The notes beneath the pieces were generated by a model, which was given only the letters and a program-made list of their open reading frames with translations, did no database searches and was not told the origin of the DNA. Source: Macrocystis pyrifera (taxonomy: Eukaryota; Sar; Phaeophyceae; Laminariales; Laminariaceae). Taken from it: a stretch of DNA of 64,000 nucleotides. The DNA lies in assembly GCA_031763025.1 (NCBI GenBank), contig JASSKH010000019.1, forward strand, positions 5,476,336-5,540,335, read 5' to 3'. Made by a program: the position numbers and the translations under genes. Positions 55,500 to 64,000 of the stretch are shown here, one piece after another; within the stretch, counting starts at the first letter, position 1; each line of letters starts with the position of its first letter.

Positions 55500-56010
55500 C
55501 GGGGTCAAACTGCTGCAGTCACTGCGGTCGAGCTCCGTCGAAGGCAAAGGCAGTCGGGAGAGGAGTTGGTGTTCCCGTTGACACTGCCTTTGCGATATTC
55601 CAGAGTGTAGCTGTACGATGTCAAGAATTCTACCCACCTTTGTACTCCCGGGTTGTGTTCTGTAATATTGCCGAATATTTCGAACGTCTTTTGGTCCGAC
55701 AGCATTCGAAAATTGGTAGGTAAACGCAAGGCCGTAAGATGCCCCAGACAAGGCTGCTCGCTTCTGGATTGAGCGGGGACAGTTGAGGTGCAGACTCGAT
55801 GGTAGCGCGGGCGATGAGCACGATGGGGCCAATCGTGTGGTGGTCTTGCTCTTGCTCGAGAGTGGCACCCAAACCGTCCACACTGTCATCGCAGTACAGG
55901 AGGAAAGGGCCGGAGTTGCCGGTGACGGGGTCCCAGTGGGGGCAGACGAAGATCGGAGGCGTGGACAGTACGCACGATTGTCGTGTAGGTTCGTCCGGTG
56001 CAGGTTGCAC
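55500..56010 (-). pseudogene. Element 2 RNase H
   Basis: A frame reads FLLYCDDSVDGLGATLEQEQ, IVLIARATIESAPQLSPLNP and VWGILRPCVYLPIF. A shift then leads to FGNITEHNPGVQRWVEFL and YTLEYRKGSVNGNTN. This matches the gypsy RNase H of element 1 block by block. Confidence 0.85.
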
Positions 56011-56099
56011 CAAGAGTGCTTGTCTGCAAGGAAATGCAGTTTCCTCGTCAAGTTCATACACGCAAAGCCTTGTTGATATATGGCGCTGGTGATGATGAT

Positions 56100-57020
56100 A
56101 GTCCATGCAGCCCCAACAATTAGAAGATCAGCATCGACCCGACGATATCGACATGGACATCTCGGCGAGACGCTTGCGCAATGGCTTCCATGGCATGAGT
56201 AAAGTCGAAGTTGGCGCCTTGATGGAGGGAGGAGAGGTGTGTACCGTATGCGAATCACCAATCCTCGAAGGAAGTTCCTGGGCCCACCCAAAAGGGAGTG
56301 TGCCTGCTTTGGCCTCCCGGTCTGGGCATTTCATCGGCGCTTTCACCTTTTGTGCGTTCAGATTGATGCGGGAGGGAAAGGCAGTGTGATGGAGGAAATC
56401 CGCTTCCGTGGCGCCGAGGGAAGCCTTTGAAAGGGAAAGCTTGATATCATGTTTTCGCATGCGCAGGAGCAATTCCTTCATATTAGTGACGTGAAGAGCG
56501 GGTTCAGCGTCGAAGACGATGACGCCGTCGCGGTAGGCACCGACGCCATCGAGGCCTTTGATGACTTCGTCGGCGACCTTGGCGAACCACCCTGGAGCAG
56601 TGTTGTTTCCTAGTGGTATAAGCAGCCACTTAAAGAGACGCGTGGGTGTTCAGAAAGAAGTGGGCGGTGTCGTGCTCTTGTGCACTGTTATTTGATGAAA
56701 AGGAGAGACGAGGCCAAATACCAAGAATATTCGACCGGTGCCGAGTTTGTCGAGGACCTCATCGAGGCGACGGATGGGGAGCTGACCACGGATGCGGAGT
56801 TTGTTCTCTCTCTTGTAGTTGACAGTGATGTAAATGCCACCAAATGTCTCGGAGATGACACCCACTGGGCTCGCCCACGGCGGCGTGGAGGTTTGATTGA
56901 GGACCGCTGCGAGGAATGTGTCTAAACGTCCGTCCGCATGCGGCGATCACAGGATTGATGAGGTAGGGCCAAAACGTGACGGGAGAGCTGTTCGGAGAAA
57001 CTGGAATGATAAAGGAACGC
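56100..57020 (-). pseudogene. Element 2 reverse transcriptase
   Basis: The N-terminal part reads GIYITVNYKREN and IFLVFGLVSPFHQITV, where the first catalytic Asp (FDL in element 1) is Gly. The catalytic box is AYRDGVIVF where element 1 has AYLDDVIVF, so the second Asp is also lost. The later part reads MRKHDIKLSLSKASLGATEA. These changes and several frameshifts show long decay. Confidence 0.85.
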
Positions 57021-57491
57021 AAAAGGTAGGCGCAAAAGTCGGTTGAGGACGTCGAGAAAACGTCCGGGAACTCAGCCAGGGCATTGCCCAGCTGGGTGAT
57101 GACGGCAAACTAAACGCGATTTGGCGAATGTACGATGGCAAGAGGTTCCGTGTTTGTAGAAAGTTCGTGTGCTGATCGGCTCTCGACCGTTCGAGCAGGT
57201 TAGATGAAGGGGAGCAGTCGATAGGCGGAGCCCAAGACCCCGCGGATTCGTCGCATGTCGAAACTGTTTAGTCGTGCAGGCGGCGAATAAAGGAATCCAG
57301 GCACTGTAGTGGTAGTAGCAGCTGGTCCGCGTCCATCGAATGAGCGGTGTACGCCAGCGTCTTAAGAAGGTGTAGCAGAAGCTGGAGTGGAGGACAGGAC
57401 AGCCTCAAGAGGCACACGTAGCCACGGGCTAGAGGAGGTGCCGAGCAAGACGCGTGGTTCCAAATCCGTCACGACGACTCGTGACCAGTTG

Positions 57492-58019
57492 TCATGATGT
57501 GTGATTTCGTTGGAAAATCGGTGGCCCCGTGCAGCATACCCACGAGGTAGCAACAGGCAAGGGCCGGGGCACCGTTACCGCTGACCAACTCGACGTCGAC
57601 CCGTCGATAGTCCCGAGGAAGCGCGATAACGGTGTCACCCGCATAGAGCCGGCAGAGACCTTCAGGGGCAGCCGAGAAATCAGGAACAAAATCTGTAGCG
57701 CCATGTAGTCCCGGGAGTCACAGAGTGAGCTATCCGAAAACTCGATGAATACCCGGGCGGAGAACCAGCGTACGGTGGGAGCAGTCATGGAACCGCTTCC
57801 AGCTATCGAGCCCGAGTAGCACGTCGTGTTGCATAGTTTCGGACGCGACGACGTTGCCCACACGGCGATTGATACGTTTGGTTGGTCGTCGTGGAAGAAC
57901 TGCACGCTAAAGCGCACGGCAGAGAAGATATATAGAGGCGGGCACTTTCCAATTCCCCCCCTCGACCTGGGTGGAGAGTGACGTTCGCAGATGGCGGAGG
58001 CAGTATCTGCACGTTTCAT
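57492..58019 (-). pseudogene. Element 2 protease region
   Basis: Just upstream of the frame lies SLLDTDS, equivalent to LLDTCS in element 1. The 175-codon frame itself begins with AICERHSPPRSRGGIGKCPP, which aligns with VCERHACPRSFGGFGKSAPL in element 1. The rest resembles the body of the protease region. Confidence 0.6.
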
Positions 58020-58429
58020 AATCTCCAGCTAGTCAGTGTTGATAAAAGTGTATGTGTGAGTCCGTATCCAAGAGTGAGACACAGTCGATCTGCGCGTCAA
58101 CGGAACCGCCGTGGATCATGATGATTTTGGTGGTGGAGGGAGAGTTGTCCATCGTTATCACACCAGCAGCAAAACAGGGCCCTTGCTCAGCGAGCAGGGG
58201 GGGGTGCTAGCCGGGGCGAACGATGGACATCACAGCAAGGACATCGCCGCCATGGCCCGATGGCACGTTTGCTGGAGGGTTGGGATAGCCCGATCAAGAG
58301 GCGGCTGCTGGCGTGTCGCTTGGTCACAGTCGCTGCGGCGTAGAAGGGTCAACTTCGAAGATGCAGTCTCTACTGGACGTGACGAGACAAGAGTTGGTGG
58401 GGCGTCGGTGGTGGCGCGCGATCGAGGAA

Positions 58430-58870
58430 TATATTTTGTCGCACGGTTTGTCTTGTCCAGAAAATTAAAAGCGCGCCAGATGGGGGCCTGGCGTACAAAG
58501 AGGTCGTCAGCCTGAATCCGACACCCCATGTGAGATTGTGAGGACTAGCGTCGGCGAGAAGCCTGTTGCTCGTGTTCAAGAGATGGAATCGCGTGGCATT
58601 AGTTTGGGCGAACTTGGCGTAAGCGCTGACAAGGGTGATACTTTTACGATCGCGTTCTCTCGCAGCAGTACGGAAGCTACGGTCCTATCGTCCGTGTGTT
58701 GTCGGCGTGGGTCGGACACGCGTATGATGTTGTAGAGTCTGATGGTCCCTGAAGCGGCGACTCGTTTCCGCAGCGAAAGACTGTTCGCCTCAGGATGAAG
58801 CGATGCTTTCAACCGTGAAACGGAAAGGCGAAAGGCAAGAGGGGAGATGCTAGAAGCACACCATGTCGCG
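58430..58870 (-). pseudogene. NADAR (YbiA-like) domain in Ty3/gypsy element 2
   Basis: One minus-strand frame reads LPSCLSPFRFTVES, then GEQSFAAETSRRFRDH, AYAKFAQTNATRFHLLNTS and LLADASPHNLTWGVGF. A one-base shift then gives ADDLFVRQAPIWRAFNFLDK. This follows the NADAR pattern from the N-terminal LSxFxPxxF-like segment through EQ, KF and WGxG to the C-terminal helix. Two in-frame stops interrupt it. It lies upstream of the protease, as in element 1, with very different surrounding sequence, so the domain was part of the ancestral element. NADAR enzymes cleave N-glycosidic bonds in ADP-ribose-related substrates; the role here is unknown. Confidence 0.85.
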
Positions 58871-58996
58871 CAAGCAGTATGCTTGGGTGACGTCGAACGC
58901 GGTTGTATCCATCGTCGCATGAGCAAAGGCAAGAGGAGTGCCATACACATACCCAGAAAATATGTTGGGGACCTCGCTCTCTCTGGGAGACTGATC

Positions 58997-59530
58997 CTAG
59001 CCTGCTTCTAGTCTCACCGGACCCTCATCGGGACCGGGGCTGGAGACGCATTCGCATGGACCGGTCGCGTCTGCGGTTCCCGGTACATTTCGGGAAGGGG
59101 CAGGAGGCTCCTGACCGGTCCACCTTAACTGGGGAGGCGAAACATCCGCCATATAGGTAGAGATAATTTTAAACGCATCCACAGAAAATGGTGCTGTCAG
59201 CACTGCCCGGGTGGCGCGCGGGTTCTGTTGTTTCAGATCACTCGTCTCGACTCGTCTGAATAAGGGGGTGCATATTTCCGTGCCGAAGGCGTAGCGTCGG
59301 TTGAGCCCTGCGGGAAACACCCACTCCACCGGCTCATCGGCCGGCGGCGAGACGCTGGGGGCCGTACCAGAATATCTCGCGTTGCTCTGGTCAAGATTAT
59401 AGTCGGAGCCGGCAACTTTCCGACTTTCTTTGTTGATTGTGCGCAGTGGGAGATTCCGACCGGTCTTACGTGGAAACTCGAGGAGAGCACCCGTGGTGAT
59501 CTCGAGGGTTCGGTGTTCCGGTACCCGCAC
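58997..59530 (-). pseudogene. Element 2 N-terminal frame, possible gag
   Basis: A 177-codon open frame upstream of NADAR contains RRYAFGTEICTPLFRRVETS, LTAPFSVDAFKIISTYMADV and SPPQLRWTGQEPPAPS. Its position fits gag, but no gag motif is visible and it does not clearly align with element 1. A plus-strand frame over the same bases also looks protein-like, so the strand is not certain. Confidence 0.4.
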
Positions 59531-59689
59531 CCCAACGTGACCCTCACATCTCGGAAGTCACGCTTGGACGTGGTGGGTGTGCTTCAAAAGATGAGGTCGT
59601 GGCATGGGAGATGCACGCGAGAGGTTGCAACTCCAGTAGTGTCGTCGAAGCGGGGACCGAGAACGTTTTGCATACCTTGAATTCGCGAT

Positions 59690-59950
59690 GGAGAGGCTAT
59701 GGTTGCAACTATGCGACCGTCTGCCCGGGGACCAGGAGCAGTAAAAAACATTACTGTAGTTCCGGCAGTGAAGAGCCTAGGGTTGCAAAAGAATGACCCA
59801 GAAGCGATACGTATACATGGCTATCGCGGTGAAGAGTGTACGGTGGCGGCAATGCGATCGTCCTCGCGGGGACCGGGGGTCGACTCTCGAATTAAAGAGC
59901 ATACATACGGTGGCGGCGATGCGACCGTCTTCGTGAGGACCATCAGCCAC
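59690..59950 (+). repeat. Three diverged copies of a GTGGCGGCGATGCGACCGTC block
   Basis: The words TGCGACCGTCTGCCCGGGGACC, TGCGATCGTCCTCGCGGGGACC and TGCGACCGTCTTCGTGAGGACC (each shown here in part) recur near 59708, 59850 and 59918. The region from 60.0 to 61.3 kb contains no gene that I can support. Confidence 0.6.
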
Positions 59951-61325
59951 CAGGAGCGATACGTGCGCCCGGATCAGGTGGTAAAACGTATACCACCGTG
60001 TGGCCGTATATCGGTAGGTCCACGTTCGGCCGTATACGGTATCATCATGATAGTTACGTCCCAAAGATCCCGCCGTTCAGAGGGGGGGAGAATGTTTTAA
60101 GGCTTACCCTGGGCTGGGTAGGCGATCAATGTTTTACCCCTATAGTATAACTGCCACCGTATCGGCATACAACCTGCCACTGCCACAAAAAAATATACAC
60201 TGCTCGTTCAGACATGCACACCGAAGCCTATCTATCTGCGAGTTTCCGGGCATCGATTTAATCTCAGGTGAAGAATTCGGCCCTCGAACGGCTGACATGC
60301 ACTTTCGGGTTCAAAATAAATCGCGAGGCGTTTGGGGGCGATAGGGGATGGATATTAATTATTATGTTGATATTGGTGTGGCTGATCCCCCCTTCTCCCC
60401 CCGAGGACACTAACTACTAGGATTAACAGATGAATCCTGGTGAATGTGATATTAAGAGGAAGCTATTAATAGTATATTCAGGGAGAAGTATGGGAAGGGA
60501 ACGTGAAGTTTGCAAAACAGCTGGAAACAGTGCTGCAGATGGCAGCAGCTAAAATATCGCTAAGACGCTCAAGTACGACGAGAACAGGGAATGTGCTGTG
60601 TGCCCACACCTAAGACAAATAGAGACGTGAGGGACTGAAGTTGAAATGGCCATATAATGTAAGGAACATGCAGAAAAAGAGGTTGTCAGCCATACGGCTA
60701 CTTGATAGAGCTGTATGGGAAAAAGTAACGAAAGGGCGAGAGCTGGAACAAGATGGGACAACGTAGTCGAGGAAGTACGGGAGGATAGAACAGGAAACCC
60801 AAGAAGAAAGAAATGATAATGATGATAACGATGTCCGTAGAGAAGTTTGGCAGGTATATATAATACAAGACAGAAGAACTAGATGAACAAATAGAAAGAA
60901 GGGAAACACTAACTAACGCTAGGAAATAAGGTGATGTCGAAGAAGCATCTATAGAGATATACTGGAGTTAAGCGAATAAGGGGAAAATAAATGCAATTGC
61001 ACGGCCCAATGGACTTCGCGAAAACGCTGAAATTGCGATTTCGTGGAGGCGACCTGGAGGACCCGCCAAAAAGAAGAACGAGGTACGTATAATACCAGTA
61101 CGTAGTAGCCGGGGGAGGAGTAGTAGGAAGTAGATAAGATGCACAGGTAGATCACAGCTGTGCCTGCTTAGCAAAGCAACAGAGAAGAGTATATTATTAG
61201 TAGTACAACATGAAATGTTCAAGGAGGAGCGGGATGCGTTACAAGAGGAGACGAGGGAAATATAGGCGAATAATATGACATGGAGGAGGTTGGTACACCA
61301 GATAGCGGGAAAACGACCGCTATCC

Positions 61326-61437
61326 TACTACGGGGGGCCATAGTAAATAGGATCAAATATTTTTATTAAAAATAAGTAAATATATAGGTTTTTGTGTATA
61401 CCTTAGGTCCTGTTTACTGTGTTTGTCCCCCGTACTA
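61326..61437. mobile_element. MITE family A, copy 10
   Basis: Ends TACTACGGGGGGCCATAG and TTTGTCCCCCGTACTA. The terminal TACTAC is matched by GTACTA at the other end, a paired change from TATTAC/GTAATA. Confidence 0.9.
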
Positions 61438-61504
61438 GGAAATAGATAGATTGTATGGCCACAGGCGGCGAAACAAGAACGAAGGGGATAATGTGTTCCA
61501 CTAT

Positions 61505-61613
61505 TATTACGGGGGTCCATAGTTAACGGGACCAAATTTTGTTAGTAAAAATAGGCAAATATATAGGTTTTTATGAACACCATAGGTCCTGTTAACTATG
61601 GACCCCCGTAATA
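61505..61613. mobile_element. MITE family A, copy 11 (TCC/GGA subtype)
   Basis: Ends TATTACGGGGGTCCATAGTT and AACTATGGACCCCCGTAATA, the same paired subtype as the copy at 48577. Confidence 0.95.
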
Positions 61614-61903
61614 GTTCGTAGTAGTAGCAAAAAACAAAAAAAGGTCTCCGTATTAGATATAATACCTGGTACATGTAAACGACGTAGGAACGGTGCTGCT
61701 CCGGCTCGAAAGGGATGCGTGGTCAATGGTCAAATGACGAAGTCAAGCAACAAATAACTGAGTACGCCCCCCCGCCCCCCCTGTCCCCCTCCCCCGAAGG
61801 GCCGAAAATGCAAAAGAATACCTCGTCGTGTTGGTTGTGTTACTTTTTTTCCGAGACTCCCTTGTGCTGATACTATAATATTAATAGTTGGATAGTTTAT
61901 TTC

Positions 61904-62977
61904 CAGGGCATTTCGCGGGTCACGGGGTGTTCAAAATGTCACGGGTCGGGTCGGGTCAGGAAGTAAGTGTTTAAAATCTCACGGGTCGGGTCGGGTCGGG
62001 TCTAGAGGTTCTCAAAAATCAATCCCGGGTCGGGTCTGGTCGGGTCAGGATTTTTTCAAATCTCACGGGTCGGGTCGGGTCGGGCGAAGAACTTTTCAAA
62101 TCTCACGGGTCGGATCGGGTCGGGTCAAGAGGTGAGGAAAAGCTCGCGGGTCGGGTCAGGTCATGACCCGCCAGAAACGGGTCACTCGCAGGTCGGGCCA
62201 GCGTGTAGTTAATTATTTTCTTCTGACCCGCGGGTCGGACCCGCACATTTATTTGGCTCGCGGATCCGACACTTTAAACAAACTTACTTCCCGCTCACCG
62301 AAAGGCTTCTTCTTTCGTACACTCAATTAGTATATATACTCCTTTGGTATATTATTCAAACATTAAAACACTGCCAAACCCACCCATAATATGCGCATGC
62401 ATGCCCGCATCCATCCATACCCACTACAGCCAGGCCGTATATCGCTGCTGGGCACAAAAAAAGAATACCAGGTATTACTATTTTTTTTTTTATAAATTTT
62501 GAATTACGTTAGCTGTGAGTTCGACTGATTAATTTAAATAGTTGATACTCAACTTTGCAAGCTGCGTAATACCTGGTACGCCTCGTCTATATTCCATTTT
62601 TACCTAATTTTACAAGTACGTATATTGTGATAAATTATAATTTTTAAAGTGTTGACCCACAGGCTAGATCCGCAGGTCGAACCTCCGGGTCAACATAATA
62701 ATTGGTATGGCGGGTCAATGTGACCCGACCCGCATGAAACCCGTGTCTCACGGGTCAATGAATCGGAAGGTGGCGGGTCGGGTCGGGTCGAGTCGGGTCA
62801 GGAGGTTTTGAAATCTCGCGGGTCGGGTCGGGTCGGGTCGGGTGAAGAGGCTTTCAAAATCTCGCGGGTCGGGTCGGGTCAAGTCAACACACCTCAAAAA
62901 ATTCGCGGGTTGGGTAGGGTCAGCTGACCCGACCCGACCCGACCCGTGAGGTTTGACCTGACCCGCGAAAAGCCCTG
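61904..62977 (-). mobile_element. hAT-like non-autonomous element with GACCCG arrays, copy 2
   Basis: Terminal inverted repeats are CAGGGCATTTCGCGGGTCA on the left and its near complement (from CAGGGCTTTTCGCGGGTCA) on the right. Flanking 8-bp duplications are TTTATTTC and TTTACTTC, one mismatch. CAGGG termini and an 8-bp target duplication are typical of hAT transposons. Both subterminal regions are arrays of about 30 bp (ACGGGTCGGGTCGGGTC plus a short AAAATCTC spacer). The centre matches copy 1 at 10732-11661 in reverse orientation. No transposase is encoded. Confidence 0.88.
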
Positions 62978-63089
62978 TTTACTTCCGGATCGCAAAGAAA
63001 GGCATCATCGCGGTACTATCATGACACCATATTATGCAACTCCTCCATAATATACTATTAATACAAGAAGAGACCAGGAAGATGGCACG

Positions 63090-63122
63090 TCTGCTACTAC
63101 TGCTGTAACAGCAGTAGTAACT
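63090..63122. repeat. Short palindrome, TACTACTGCTGT type
   Basis: CTACTACTGCTGTAACAGC followed by AGTAGTAA forms a hairpin and resembles the palindromic unit at 28617-28686. Confidence 0.85.
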
Positions 63123-63418
63123 ATTTAATACTACTCCTGACTGCTGTATGTACGCGAGTATCCGTACCACAGCTTCGGTGGTACCAGGTATACCAGTTAC
63201 CGATTATTAGTGTTAGATATCAACCGAGAATCGAGTTCGATACGATATCATATCGATGGTCGATACGACTTCGATGTTTGATGCATCGAAGCCCCCCTCA
63301 GTATATAAACATATATATGCAGGCAGGTACGCGAGGGGGTGGAGGCCAAAATGAAGACATTCCGATATATCCGTAAGGCTCGATATTTCGAAGCCTTCGA
63401 TACGATATCCAACACTAC

Positions 63419-63526
63419 TATTACGGGGGACCAGGGTAAATAGGACCAAATATTGTTAGTAAAAATAGTGAAATGTATGGGTTTTTGTCTGGATCGTAGG
63501 TCCTATTTACTATGGTCCGCCGTAAA
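63419..63526. mobile_element. MITE family A, copy 12
   Basis: Left end TATTACGGGGGACCAGGG and right end CTATGGTCCGCCGTAAAC, slightly decayed. The last 470 bases of the window hold no supported gene. Confidence 0.88.
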
Positions 63527-64000
63527 CTTAACTACCACAGGATACCTGGTGCAACATTGTTTGCGCTTTGGTGTGTGTCGTGAAGCGCCGTAGAGATGAC
63601 ACAAAATTGTTTATCGACGTACTAATACGAGCAAGTACGAGTTCGTAAGTCAAACACAAGTCAGGTCAGTTTCAACCACCACATGATGAGCGGGAAGAGC
63701 AGAGTGACAGGAGACACAACACTTCCTTCGAAACCTGAGGCAAACCCAGCCCAAGTAAAAACCAAAACAAGGGGAAAAATTCAAACCTACCGAAATAATA
63801 ATAGCTAAAAATTGACAGAAACATGGAAAGACGGCGCGAAAAATACATCTTGAGAACACACCGACACACGAAACGGCTCGATTCGCCGAAATCGTGAGAA
63901 ATACTGCAAAAAACGTATGATACCGTGGGCATATACCGTGAAAACGGTATAACACATTTTACCGCGAAAAAATCGATTGGCGCTGCCTCGCGAGCGATCG

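Larger units (their letters stand above)
53540..59530 (-). mobile_element. Ty3/gypsy retrotransposon, decayed, element 2
   Basis: On the minus strand the order is gag-position frame, NADAR, protease, reverse transcriptase, RNase H, long spacer and integrase, matching element 1 at 31.1-38.35 kb. The integrase is cut off soon after its core near 53.56 kb; no integrase C-terminus, chromodomain or LTR follows. Stops and shifts occur throughout and several catalytic residues are changed, so it is inactive. The divergence from element 1 is large, so the two are separate old insertions and not a recent duplication. Confidence 0.88.

Noticed and set aside
59265..59690. Plus-strand protein-like frame overlapping the element 2 gag-position frame
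   Set aside because: Its composition is plausible, but the minus-strand frame is longer and fits the element's order. Without a homologue I cannot support the plus-strand reading.

Overview
The window looks like nuclear DNA from a repeat-rich eukaryote. Several things point to a photosynthetic stramenopile, most likely a brown alga. The one host gene I could piece together is split into short exons by introns of about 0.6-1.7 kb with GT-AG borders. Trinucleotide CTG/CAG runs and long G or C homopolymers are common. Almost everything else is transposable-element sequence. I cannot prove the lineage from sequence alone; a red macroalga or another intron-rich alga remains possible.

Layout. 1-4.2 kb: degenerate tandem repeats, an array of TTCCATGGAAG palindromes and a local duplication. 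4.3-7.75 kb, minus strand: the 3' part of a gene encoding a family 6 carbohydrate-binding module (CBM6), with four exons ending in a stop; one intron holds a perfect 62-bp palindrome. 8.5-13.4 kb: a second TTCCATGGAAG array, a hAT-like non-autonomous element built on GACCCG arrays, and two weak exon candidates. 17-22 kb: a dense nest of two small palindromic MITE families, then an ATGCCGTGG array with a telomere-type core. 22-30.8 kb: foldback elements, ATCGATAG arrays, one candidate exon and a 135-bp tandem repeat.

31.1-38.35 kb holds a decayed Ty3/gypsy chromodomain element (plus strand). Next to it at 38.86-45.30 kb is a nearly complete Ty1/copia element with two LTRs and a 5-bp target duplication, inserted into a repeat that also lies on its far side. 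46.9-52 kb: minisatellites and more MITEs. 53.5-59.5 kb: a second decayed Ty3/gypsy element on the minus strand. 61.3-63.5 kb: three MITEs and a second, inverted hAT-like element with an 8-bp target duplication.

The most notable observation is that both Ty3/gypsy copies, which are diverged and oppositely oriented, carry a NADAR-family (YbiA-like, ADP-ribose-linked N-glycosidase) domain upstream of the protease. This suggests a retrotransposon lineage that acquired a NADAR enzyme as part of its polyprotein. A second theme is that several unrelated small elements here each carry their own array of one short palindrome or motif. A third is a scattered 9-bp motif, TACCWGGTA, far more common than chance would give.

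No complete host gene, rRNA, functional tRNA or CRISPR array was found. Reading frames were judged by eye; splice sites and element borders are inferred unless target duplications are stated.
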